From contig NZ_CAAFRZ010000230.1 of NCBI RefSeq assembly GCF_900765565.1, positions 1 through 15,304 on the forward strand: a stretch of DNA of 15,304 nucleotides, in the 5' to 3' direction. The translations under genes and the position numbers were made by a program. Shown in pieces: positions 7,646-14,202 of this stretch. The DNA comes from an uncultured Dialister sp. (lineage in GTDB: Bacteria > Bacillota > Negativicutes > Veillonellales > Dialisteraceae). Each line of letters starts with the position of its first letter. Position 1 is the first letter of the stretch. Below the pieces are notes generated by a model that saw only the letters and a program-made list of their open reading frames with translations, was not told the DNA's origin and did no database searches.

Positions 7646-8128
7646 TCATTTCTTCTCAATGGTTACCATACCCGGTCTCAGTTGGGAAATCCTGTCCCCA
7701 TTTTCCAATACCCGGCCCAATTCATAGAGCTCCTCATTTTCCCTGTAGGGGCCATAGAAGAGAACCACATCTTTCCAGGGGCCGTAGTAGGCTAGTGTGC
7801 CTTCCCTGTTCTTCGCCCTTGGCGTATCTGATACATCCAGGGCGCCGGGATAAAAAATTTTTTCATTATCGCTGTAGTCTTTCAGTTCTATCTTGAGCGG
7901 AAGCCGCTGGTACAGGTCCATGGCTGCGGTGCTGTCATTCAGTCCATAGGACACCTCTCTTGTACCATCGCTGATGGTAATAATTCTTGGCTCCGCCACA
8001 GGGTTCAGGCTTTCTCCGTCTGCCACCGGAGACGGCGCGGGAGCAGGTGCCGCTCCTGCAGAAAAGGCAAAATGCCACGCCCCTGCTGCCAGGATAACCA
8101 CTGCCAGGACCCAGATTCCTTTTTTCAT
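7646..8128 (-). CDS. Membrane-anchored cyclophilin-like fold protein
   Basis: A 160-residue protein with an N-terminal signal or anchor (MKKGIWVLAVVILAAGAWHF), an Ala/Pro-rich linker to about residue 40, and a cyclophilin-like beta-barrel domain from about residue 48 (ITISDG) to the end. Typical segments are LPLKIELKDYSDNEKIFY and the C-terminal RISQLRPGMVTIEKK. Proteins of this family are often encoded beside or fused to flavodoxins and aldo/keto reductases, as here; the biochemical role is not established, and prolyl isomerase activity should not be assumed. It starts at an ATG with GAGGAG eight bases upstream. It lies 20 bases after the aldo/keto reductase, and its stop codon is 26 bases before the GTG of the DUF4405 gene. 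Confidence 0.82.
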   Translation of the reverse strand: MKKGIWVLAVVILAAGAWHFAFSAGAAPAPAPSPVADGESLNPVAEPRIITISDGTREVSYGLNDSTAAMDLYQRLPLKIELKDYSDNEKIFYPGALDVSDTPRAKNREGTLAYYGPWKDVVLFYGPYRENEELYELGRVLENGDRISQLRPGMVTIEKK

Positions 8129-8148
8129 GATGTATCTCCTCTAATGAA

Positions 8149-9051
8149 TCAGTCTTTGCTATCCTGGTTCGTTTCATTCTGCAGGGAAGTCACCACCGGA
8201 TGTTCCAGGAAATCGTAGCACCGGTTCACTTCCACCGGATTTTCGGTATCCAGCATCTGGGGCTTGTGAAGGTCAAGGGCAGAAATGGCTCCTGTTTCTT
8301 CATCGGAAAGAGTAAAGTCCCAGATATCAAAGTTCTCCCGGATTCTTTCTTCATGGACACTTTTGGCGATGGCTGCCCAGCCGGTCTGTATTTCCCAGCG
8401 GAGAATCACCTGGCCCACCGTTTTCCCATGGGCCAAAGCAATCCGTTTCAGCAGGGGATTGGTAAACATGCCGTTCATTCCTTCCGCAAAGGGAGCCCAG
8501 GCCTGGGGCTGCACCCTCAGCTTCTTCATCCATTTCTCCTCTTCCTGCCTCACGTAGAAAGGATACCGTTCCACCTGGTCCACCTGAGGCATGGTATCCA
8601 CATTCCTGCTGAAGTCCACCAGTTTCGCACTGCTGAAATTGCAGACTCCCAGAACCCGGATCCACCCTTCCCGGTAAAATTCTTCCATAGCCCGCCAGGC
8701 GCCGTAATAGTCAGCAAAGGGCATGTGGATCATGTACATATCCACGTACTCCAGTCCCAGCCGCTCCAGGGCCTCTTCGAAGGCCTTCCTCGTATAGCTG
8801 TAGCCATCGGGGCCCATCATGTATACCTTGGTGGAAACGAAAATGTCTTCCCAAGGAATACCGGACTCCCGGATGGCCTTCCCAACGGCCTCTTCATTCT
8901 GGTAGGACCAGGCCGTATCGATGAGCCGATACCCCGCATCCAGTGCCATTCTCACCGCTCCTTCGCAGGAAGCGGCGGGAATCTGGAATGTACCAAACCC
9001 GAAGGATGGCATTTTCACACCATTAGCCAGCGTAACATATTCCATAGGCAT
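8149..9051 (-). CDS. Aldo/keto reductase (intact)
   Basis: A 300-residue NADPH-dependent aldo/keto reductase, cytoplasmic, reducing small carbonyl compounds such as 2,5-diketo-gluconate-like or methylglyoxal-like substrates (the precise substrate is unknown). The full catalytic tetrad is present: Asp45 and Tyr50 in LIDTAWSY, Lys75 in FVSTKVY, His109 in MYMIHMP. VLGVCNFSSAKL, QVERYPFY and AAIAKSVHEERIREN, the cofactor-binding end, follow in family order. The start at 9051 has AAAGGA five bases upstream; an in-frame ATG two codons later is the alternative. It is the second gene of operon C, 32 bases after flavodoxin A. It belongs to a different branch from the broken reductase at 3516-4507, so it is not a recent duplicate. 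Confidence 0.92.
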   Translation of the reverse strand: MPMEYVTLANGVKMPSFGFGTFQIPAASCEGAVRMALDAGYRLIDTAWSYQNEEAVGKAIRESGIPWEDIFVSTKVYMMGPDGYSYTRKAFEEALERLGLEYVDMYMIHMPFADYYGAWRAMEEFYREGWIRVLGVCNFSSAKLVDFSRNVDTMPQVDQVERYPFYVRQEEEKWMKKLRVQPQAWAPFAEGMNGMFTNPLLKRIALAHGKTVGQVILRWEIQTGWAAIAKSVHEERIRENFDIWDFTLSDEETGAISALDLHKPQMLDTENPVEVNRCYDFLEHPVVTSLQNETNQDSKD

Positions 9052-9083
9052 TCATTCCTTTCTGAATGAAATAGAGGGTATCA

Positions 9084-9809
9084 TTAGAATCCCGCTTTCT
9101 GCAGCCAGGGGTCAATAACGTTGTAATCCGTATCCTTATCCAGCGTAAGGCCCTGGAAAATCTTCGCTCCCGGAGCCGCATGGGCAATGGCCGGCAGGCT
9201 CACCTCGATGGGGCTCGTAAAGGAACACATGTAGGGAACAATCAGCTTTCCATCCAGATGCTGCTTTTCAAGGAATGAGGGGATAATCATGGGCGCCGTG
9301 AACCACCAGGCCGGATAGCCGAGGATAATGACATCGTATTTGGAAAGGTCCGGCATCTCCCCGGCAATCTTTGGCCGGGCATTTTCATCGACTTCCTTCG
9401 CCGCCACGTCCAGGATGCTGTCGTAGTCCGCCGGATAATCCGGGTCCCTTACGATTTCGTAAACATCGCCACCCACCTTCTGGTGGATCATCTGGGCTAC
9501 TTCGCCGGAACGGCCGCCCCAGGTGAAGTAGGCAATCATCACTTTCTTATCCTTATTGGACCCCGCCGGAAGTTCTTTAATGAGAGGAATGGACTTCGCT
9601 TCCTCCTTGTGCTTCATCTCCAGTACATCCTTCAGGTCCTCGGACATGGGCTTTCCCGTGGGATTCGGCACATAGGCCCCAGCCTCCGCCTTTGGCTCCG
9701 GTGATGCGGAGGTACTGGCAGTGCTGCTCTGTCCGCCGCAGGCAGAAATCCCAAGGACAACCATACCTGCCACCGCACATCCCAGTAAACGAAGAATCAT
9801 CTTTTTCAT
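9084..9809 (-). CDS. Flavodoxin A, exported lipoprotein
   Basis: A 241-residue flavodoxin carried outside the cytoplasmic membrane. The first 24 residues form a Sec-type lipoprotein signal (MKKMILRLLG, hydrophobic core, lipobox GISAC with Cys24; no twin arginine). A low-complexity Ser/Ala/Pro linker leads to the flavodoxin-fold domain, which starts at KVMIAYFTWGGRSGEVAQ. This phosphate loop is unusual: the central Ser/Thr of S/T-x-S/T-G-x-T is Gly. The aromatic loop GYPAWWFTAPM is typical. The ATG at 9809 is preferred over one nine codons upstream because GAAAGGAG precedes it. It is the first gene of operon C, directly behind the promoter/operator at 9852-9938. How FMN is loaded outside the cytoplasm is not evident. 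Confidence 0.88.
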   Translation of the reverse strand: MKKMILRLLGCAVAGMVVLGISACGGQSSTASTSASPEPKAEAGAYVPNPTGKPMSEDLKDVLEMKHKEEAKSIPLIKELPAGSNKDKKVMIAYFTWGGRSGEVAQMIHQKVGGDVYEIVRDPDYPADYDSILDVAAKEVDENARPKIAGEMPDLSKYDVIILGYPAWWFTAPMIIPSFLEKQHLDGKLIVPYMCSFTSPIEVSLPAIAHAAPGAKIFQGLTLDKDTDYNVIDPWLQKAGF

Positions 9810-9851
9810 ATTTTTCTCCTTTCTTCCATGGAACATTATCTTTCATCTAAA

Positions 9852-9938
9852 AGATTACGCTTTTCTTCTATTAATAGCCAATACTTATAATAAATGGAAT
9901 CCCATAGACAGAAAGCATGAAAGTGCAACGAAATAGAG
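9852..9938 (-). promoter_or_regulatory. Promoter and operator of operon C
   Basis: On the minus strand a weak -35 (TTGGCT, 9876-9881) is followed after 18 bases by a weak -10 (TAATCT, 9852-9857). A T-N11-A box (ATAAGTATTGGCTAT, 9874-9888) overlaps the -35. The 19-mer GCCAATACTTATAATAAAT (plus strand, 9877-9895) is identical to 15044-15062, upstream of operon A. Further shared blocks lie upstream: AAAGCATGA and GAAATAGAG (9930-9938). Weak core elements with a conserved upstream block suggest an activator, possibly LysR-type; this is inference. Confidence 0.6.
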
Positions 9939-9952
9939 GAGTATAGCTGACG

Positions 9953-9965
9953 GCTTACAGCTTAC
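9953..9965. repeat. GCTTACAGCTTAC repeat, second copy
   Basis: Exact 13-base match to 1672-1684, embedded in similar AGCTGACGGC/ACGGCTAACCGC context (9942-9976). It lies between the operon B terminator and the operon C promoter. Confidence 0.6.
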
Positions 9966-10007
9966 GGCTAACCGCTTTCCGCCATTTCTCGCGGTGACCC
10001 TATCCAT

Positions 10008-10036
10008 AAAAAAAGAGCCCCTCCAGAGAAGGGGCT
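10008..10036 (-). terminator. Intrinsic terminator of operon B
   Basis: On the minus strand AGCCCCT (10036-10030) pairs with AGGGGCT (10022-10016) around a 7-base loop, followed directly by C and seven T (10014-10008). It lies 135 bases after the MATE stop codon and before the operon C promoter. Confidence 0.85.
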
Positions 10037-10065
10037 GCCCAAAGGGCGGGGGATGGATCTGCCTC

Positions 10066-10100
10066 GCAGAAGCGGTATTTGTAAAGCAAATACGTCCTGC
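10066..10100. other. Hairpin between MATE gene and terminator
   Basis: GTATTTG (10075-10081) pairs with CAAATAC (10087-10093) around TAAAG, with an outer GCAG/CTGC pairing (10066-10069, 10097-10100). No T tract follows on either strand. It could stabilise the 3' end of the operon B transcript or be a small repeat. Confidence 0.45.
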
Positions 10101-10171
10101 AGTAAGAGAGCCGGATTGGCTATGCATTATTTGTACTGATTCCTATTTTGCCGGTCTTCCTGCTATCCCCA

Positions 10172-11572
10172 TCAGATGAGCTGTTTTGTCTCCCATGCCC
10201 CTTCCTGCCACCGTTTCACCATGAGGAGGGCCCGGAAGAGCCAGTCCAGGCACATGGCCAGTGTGACTCCTACCACCCCCATATCCAGCCAGATACCGAG
10301 GATGACGGACAACGCCACCCGGCAGAAGGTGCCGAAAATAGTAATGTACATGGGCACCTTCACGTCCCCCGCCGCCCGGAGACCGAAGGCCAGGGGCTGG
10401 GAGAAGGGGAAGAAAAAGGCGTTGCACAGGTTGTGAAGTACCACCAGCACCAACACCAGCTGCCGGGTTTCTTCGGTGAAAGGGTACCACTGCAGGGCGA
10501 GGAATGCGGCTATAAGGACGAGGAGGTTCCAGAATACCGATAGCCCCAGCGTCATATGGCTGAGCTTTCTGAAATAGTAGGCCGCCGCCTCCTTCATACC
10601 TGCCCCCATACACCGTCCGATGACCGTCACATAGACATATCCCATGGTGACGCCGAACATGGCTGCCAGGCTCCAGATGCTCTGGGCCACGCCATTGGCC
10701 GCCATCTGGGATGTGCCAAAGAGGGCCACAATGCCCACCAGCAGTACCTTCATGAGCTGGAAAAAGCCATTCTCAATGGCATTGGGGATGGCCACTGCAA
10801 GAATCCGGCGAATCATATCCCGATGACAGGAGAAAATCATTTTCCATTCATAATAGACCGGCCTTTCCTGGCTGAAGGTCAGCATGGTCACCACAATGGC
10901 AGAGAACCATCGGGCCAATACTGTTGGCACCGCTACACCGGCAATGCCGGCATGGAATACAAAGAGTCCCAGAATATTGCCGATGATATTGATGCCGTTG
11001 CTTGCGGCTGATATCTTCATGGTGCAGGACGTATTTCCCAGACTCCGCTGGATAGCGGCGCCGGCATGGTAAATACCGAGAGCGGGATAGGAGAAGAGGC
11101 AGATTTTCATATATTCTGCAGCAGCCGCCATGACAGGGGGCTCCACATTTCCGAAAAGGAGGGAGAAGAAAGGCTCGTAAAACAGGCCGGCCAAAGCGGC
11201 CAGAGATATTCCGGTAAAGGCGGCGCAGGAAAGGAGCTGCCCTGCCCCACAATTTCCATTTTCCCGGTCACCGGCTCCCAGGTACTGGCTCACAATGACA
11301 GCACCGCAGGAGGAAAGGGCAATGAGGATATAGAGGAAAATCAGGTTGACCTGGTCCACCAGGGCCACTCCGGAGACCTCGGCCTCCCCCAGAAAGCTCA
11401 CCATGAAGGTATCCGCAATTCCCAGGGCCACTACAAGGATCTGCTCGATGAAAAGGGGAACCATCATCTGCCACAGCTGGCTGTCAGAAAAGAGCCGTTC
11501 CTTTTGGGAAAGCGGCTTTTGCGCGGCCGGAATGACCAGCGACTTCCAGAAAAGAGCAGACGATTGTCCCAT
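10172..11572 (-). CDS. MATE family efflux transporter
   Basis: A 466-residue integral membrane transporter of the MATE (MatE/NorM-DinF) family, exporting cationic or amphipathic compounds in exchange for Na+ or H+. Twelve hydrophobic segments can be made out; the first carries the family-typical MVPLFIEQILVVALGIADTFM. The repeated half-structure is clear (PTVLARWFSAIVV near the middle, then a second domain beginning near AVAIPNAIENGFFQLMKV). The start follows GGAGG at five bases and lies 11 bases after the FMN reductase stop, so it is co-transcribed with tatA-tatC. The substrate cannot be told from sequence; the redox context allows, but does not show, export of a flavin, quinone or metabolite. 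Confidence 0.92.
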   Translation of the reverse strand: MGQSSALFWKSLVIPAAQKPLSQKERLFSDSQLWQMMVPLFIEQILVVALGIADTFMVSFLGEAEVSGVALVDQVNLIFLYILIALSSCGAVIVSQYLGAGDRENGNCGAGQLLSCAAFTGISLAALAGLFYEPFFSLLFGNVEPPVMAAAAEYMKICLFSYPALGIYHAGAAIQRSLGNTSCTMKISAASNGINIIGNILGLFVFHAGIAGVAVPTVLARWFSAIVVTMLTFSQERPVYYEWKMIFSCHRDMIRRILAVAIPNAIENGFFQLMKVLLVGIVALFGTSQMAANGVAQSIWSLAAMFGVTMGYVYVTVIGRCMGAGMKEAAAYYFRKLSHMTLGLSVFWNLLVLIAAFLALQWYPFTEETRQLVLVLVVLHNLCNAFFFPFSQPLAFGLRAAGDVKVPMYITIFGTFCRVALSVILGIWLDMGVVGVTLAMCLDWLFRALLMVKRWQEGAWETKQLI

Positions 11573-11583
11573 ACTATCCTCCG

Positions 11584-12264
11584 TTATAGATTGGCACCCA
11601 GTTTTTCAGCCTGGTTTCCGAAATCCGACCGTTCCACAAGGGGCCGGGATCCACAGCCGATACCAAGAATCTTTCCGCAGTCCTGCCATCCCATGTAGCG
11701 GACCAGGGTGTCGTAGTGGTCCACCAGGGCACTCATGGTCCAGTCGTCACTGTTGTAGGCCGTAGCCATGAGAATGGACTTCTTTCCATGGAGCCGGCCT
11801 GTGCGGGAATAGAACCGGTCCACAATGGTCTTCAGCTGGGCAGACATGCCGAAGTAGTACAAAGGGGTGGTGAGGACCAGAAGGTCCGCCTCCAGCATTT
11901 TTGGCATCAGCGTCTTTTCGATATCATCCTGGAAAATGCAGGGCCCATTCATATGGCAGTGGTCGCATCCCCGGCAGGGATGGGTGTCGCTGTTTGCTGC
12001 ATCGAAGAGAAACACTTCATGCCCCGCCGATTCAGCACCTTTGGCAAACCGTTCTGCCAGATAAACAGAAGTTGACTCATCTCTGGGATGGGGACTGCTT
12101 GTAATGACGACGATTTTCATTTTCTTACCTCCTGAAACCTGCCCTGGAACAGCACTGGCAGCAGAACCGCCATTTTGACCGGATGCTATGAATGTACTGC
12201 AGCCGCTGAGAAACAGTGTCAGCATGCCGAAGCCGGTGACCTTTAAAAACTCTCGCCTGTTCAT
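11584..12264 (-). CDS. Tat-signal lipoprotein, NAD(P)H-dependent FMN reductase family
   Basis: A 226-residue flavodoxin-fold oxidoreductase of the NADPH-dependent FMN reductase type. The leader MNRREFLKVTGFG has the twin-arginine motif, and the lipobox LSGC (Cys22) predicts a lipid anchor, so the full product should be folded inside and exported by Tat. The catalytic domain begins MKIVVITSSPHPRDESTS at residue 49, followed by the cysteine segment CRGCDHCHMNGPC and TTPLYYFGMSAQLK, which is typical of the family. Met49 (codon 12118-12120) has its own ribosome binding site, GGAGG with seven bases between it and the ATG, inside the linker. A second, cytoplasmic product is therefore possible. It lies 55 bases after tatC and 11 before the MATE gene. 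Confidence 0.88.
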   Translation of the reverse strand: MNRREFLKVTGFGMLTLFLSGCSTFIASGQNGGSAASAVPGQVSGGKKMKIVVITSSPHPRDESTSVYLAERFAKGAESAGHEVFLFDAANSDTHPCRGCDHCHMNGPCIFQDDIEKTLMPKMLEADLLVLTTPLYYFGMSAQLKTIVDRFYSRTGRLHGKKSILMATAYNSDDWTMSALVDHYDTLVRYMGWQDCGKILGIGCGSRPLVERSDFGNQAEKLGANL

Positions 12265-12319
12265 TTTCTTTCTCCTTCAAAATCACAGGGAAAATAAATT
12301 CCCAGGCCCCATTCTACTT

Positions 12320-12997
12320 TCACAGTGCCGCTGCGATGAAAATACAGCTTCCCTCATAGAGAAGGAGCAGAGGCACCGCCAGAAGGCACTGGGAAAAAAT
12401 GTCGGTGGTGGGCGTAATGAGTGCGGCCAGGATAAAAGAGGCCAATACCACGTACTTTCTGATACGCCTGAGTTTTGCCGATGTAACGAGCCCAGTCTCT
12501 GCCAAAAGCACAAGGAACAGAGGCAGGTTGAAGAGAATGCCGAAGGGAATGGTCATAAAAAACACGAAATCCATATAACTTTCCATAGAAAAGAGAGGCC
12601 TGATCCCATCGGATGTGAAATTCATCAGAAACGTCAGTCCCCGAGGCAGCACGATACCGTAAGAAAAGGCGATACCTCCCAGAAAGAGCAGCAGGGAGAG
12701 AGGAACCACCACGGCCAGGACCTTCTTTTCATGGGTCGTAAAAGCGGGCAGCAGGAATGCCCAGAACTGGTAAAACCAGAAGGGTGACGCCACAATGGTG
12801 CCGGCGCAGAAGACAATCTTGAAGTAAATCATGAAGGCCTCGGCGGGCCTCATGAAATACAGGGTGCCCACATAGGATGTAAGGAAGGCCATGATTTCGT
12901 CCATGAAGAGGAAGGATACCCCCATGCCCATGACAATGGCCAGAAGGGACTTCAGGATCCTCTGCCGGAGCTCTTCCATATGGTCTGTCCAGCTCAT
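12320..12997 (-). CDS. tatC: Twin-arginine translocase subunit TatC
   Basis: A 225-residue polytopic membrane protein that recognises twin-arginine signal peptides and forms the core of the Tat translocase. The N-terminal HMEELRQRI, PFWFYQFWAFLLPAFTTHEKK (first periplasmic loop to third helix) and ITPTTDIFSQCLLAVPLLLLYE are family hallmarks; six membrane segments fit. It starts one base after the tatA stop codon, with GGAG inside the end of tatA, so translation is coupled. Clients encoded nearby are the FMN reductase in the same operon and the DUF362 protein in operon C. Confidence 0.95.
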   Translation of the reverse strand: MSWTDHMEELRQRILKSLLAIVMGMGVSFLFMDEIMAFLTSYVGTLYFMRPAEAFMIYFKIVFCAGTIVASPFWFYQFWAFLLPAFTTHEKKVLAVVVPLSLLLFLGGIAFSYGIVLPRGLTFLMNFTSDGIRPLFSMESYMDFVFFMTIPFGILFNLPLFLVLLAETGLVTSAKLRRIRKYVVLASFILAALITPTTDIFSQCLLAVPLLLLYEGSCIFIAAAL

Positions 12998-12998
12998 G

Positions 12999-13196
12999 TT
13001 ATTTCTCCTTTTCTTCTACCGGAGCGGCCTCCTTTTTGGGACTCTCTTTTACTTCCACCGGCGCGTTCAAGGCATCCTTGAATTCCTTCATACTCTTGCC
13101 CAGGGCACTTCCAATCATGGGAAGCTTTCCCGGTCCGAAAACAATGAGCCCGATCACCAGGATCAGCAGCAGTTCCGGTACTCCTAATCCAAACAT
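12999..13196 (-). CDS. tatA: Sec-independent translocase protein TatA
   Basis: A 65-residue TatA: a single N-terminal membrane helix ([20 protein letters not shown]), the conserved FGPGKLP hinge, an amphipathic helix ([16 protein letters not shown]) and a charged tail rich in Glu and Lys. It polymerises to make the Tat pore with TatC. I choose the ATG at 13196; one three codons upstream touches the AAAGGAGG site and could not be used with it, whereas the chosen ATG has nine bases of spacing. No tatB is seen, so this is a minimal TatA-TatC pair as in many Firmicutes. It is the first gene of operon B. Confidence 0.95.
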   Translation of the reverse strand: MFGLGVPELLLILVIGLIVFGPGKLPMIGSALGKSMKEFKDALNAPVEVKESPKKEAAPVEEKEK

Positions 13197-13279
13197 AACA
13201 GACATCCTCCTTTCGAATTATTATCCTTGCGGGCCCCTGTTTCTTATCCCAGTGCCGGCAATGTTATTCATGGGGTAAT

Positions 13280-13327
13280 AAAAAGGTCCAAAGGGAAGAT
13301 TCCCAGGCTTTGCAATGAAATCTTCCC
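13280..13327 (-). terminator. Probable terminator of operon A
   Basis: On the minus strand a 9-bp stem (GGGAAGATT, 13327-13319, with AATCTTCCC, 13301-13293) encloses a 17-base loop. A five-T tract follows after eight bases (TTTGGACC). The delayed T run lowers confidence, but the position between flavodoxin B and tatA fits. Confidence 0.6.
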
Positions 13328-13333
13328 AGCAGC

Positions 13334-13380
13334 CCCATGAACCCACGAACCCTTTGAACCTTAAGAACCTTTAACCTTAG
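13334..13380. repeat. Degenerate 8-9-bp tandem repeat at the flavodoxin B stop
   Basis: Plus-strand units CCCATGAA, CCCACGAA, CCCTTTGAA, CCTTAAGAA, CCTTTAA, CCTTAG run up to and include the stop codon of flavodoxin B. The unit differs from the array behind flavodoxin C, but the placement is the same. Confidence 0.7.
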
Positions 13381-13997
13381 TACTTCTTCACCCAGTCAAT
13401 GACGTCTTTTTCATTGAATCCGCCGGAGAACCGGGTGCCTCCCATCCAGTCGCCCTTGCCTGCTGCCTGATGGAGGTGTTCCGCACTGTCTCCCACTCCG
13501 CTGGATGCGGAGGTACAGAAAGGAATGACCCGTTTCCCGGAGAAATCATGGTTCTCTACGAAGGTGTACATAATGTTCGGCGCCTCTCCCCACCAGATGG
13601 GGTATCCCAGATATACGGTGCTGTAGGAATCCCAGGCCGGTACGTTGCCGCTGATAGCAGGGCGGATGGAGGGATCATTGTGTTCCTTCACGCTGCGGCT
13701 GTTGTCATCCAGGTAATCCAGGTCTGCTTTAGAATAAGGCTTTTCCGGTTTGATTTCCCAGATATCTCCCTTCGATTCCCGGGCAATTACATTGGCTGCC
13801 TTTCCCGTATTGCCGGTGGCAGAGAAATAGACCACAATGGTCTTGCCATTGCCGGCGGGATTTTTGACCGACTGGGAAGCGGCGGACGAATTGGCCGGCG
13901 CTGATGCCTGCTGGGTTCCATTGCTGCTGCCGCAGGCAGAAATTCCCATGATTGCTGCTGCTGCCATTCCCAATACTGCTGCTTTTTTCCAGATCAT
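13377..13997 (-). CDS. Flavodoxin B, exported lipoprotein
   Basis: A 206-residue flavodoxin with a Sec-type lipoprotein signal (MIWKKAAVLGMAAAAIMGISAC, Cys22 lipidated), a Ser/Ala/Asn linker to about residue 50, and a complete flavodoxin-fold domain. The phosphate loop YFSATGNTGKAA is canonical, the aromatic loop is GYPIWWGEAPN, and the last helix NEKDVIDWVKKY is present. It should bind FMN on the outer face of the membrane. The ATG at 13997 has AAGGAGG at ideal spacing; a TTG five codons upstream lies at the end of the preceding small gene and is not needed. It is the last gene of operon A, 11 bases after the 53-residue ORF. The lipobox region GISACG is identical to that of flavodoxin A. Confidence 0.9.
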   Translation of the reverse strand: MIWKKAAVLGMAAAAIMGISACGSSNGTQQASAPANSSAASQSVKNPAGNGKTIVVYFSATGNTGKAANVIARESKGDIWEIKPEKPYSKADLDYLDDNSRSVKEHNDPSIRPAISGNVPAWDSYSTVYLGYPIWWGEAPNIMYTFVENHDFSGKRVIPFCTSASSGVGDSAEHLHQAAGKGDWMGGTRFSGGFNEKDVIDWVKKY

Positions 13998-14008
13998 AGT
14001 TTCCTCCT

Positions 14009-14170
14009 TCAATCGGCCTTTCCGCCGATTTTTTCCTTTTTAAAAATTACATAATCCATCTGGTCCAGTAATTCCTGCTGTTTATGAATTTCCTCCAGAA
14101 GCTGCATCCTTCTTTTTTTCAGTTCCTTCAGATTCATTCCTTCTATAGACTGTGCTGAACATTCCACCAT
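14009..14170 (-). CDS. Small coiled-coil-like protein, 53 residues
   Basis: A short gene between the decarboxylase-cupin fusion and flavodoxin B. The ATG at 14170 has GAGG about eight bases upstream (AGAGGAAACCCC), and the TGA stop overlaps the start of the next ribosome binding site, as in a tight operon. The product begins MVECSAQSIEG and then forms a charged helix (NLKELKKRRMQLLEEIHKQQ, then ELLDQMDYVIFKKEK). This resembles the C-terminal dimerisation helix of MerR-type regulators (the LL...IDYKI pattern), without a DNA-binding domain. It could be a remnant of such a regulator, an independent small dimerising protein, or an unrelated coil. I do not recognise a named family. Confidence 0.6.
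   Translation of the reverse strand: MVECSAQSIEGMNLKELKKRRMQLLEEIHKQQELLDQMDYVIFKKEKIGGKAD
14011..14037 (+). terminator. Hairpin with plus-strand T tract
   Basis: AATCGGC (14011-14017) pairs with GCCGATT (14024-14030) around a 6-base loop, followed on the plus strand by TTTTCC. No plus-strand gene is seen upstream, so it may limit antisense transcription or be fortuitous. On the minus strand it lies at the end of the small gene without a T tract. Confidence 0.35.
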
Positions 14171-14202
14171 GGGGTTTCCTCTTTTTCCGGGCTGCCGGAA
14201 AA

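Noticed and set aside
7620..7649. ATG start at 7649 for the DUF4405 protein
   Set aside because: It overlaps the previous stop with only a weak ribosome binding site, and the extra residues are written by the strong site serving the GTG at 7619.
9068..9076. Third GAAATAGAG word, between flavodoxin A and the aldo/keto reductase
   Set aside because: The rest of the operator block is absent, so a nine-base match is best taken as chance.
13206..13292. Promoter for tatA
   Set aside because: Several weak candidates (for example TTGGAC near 13290) exist, but none has a good -10 at proper spacing, so I do not call one.
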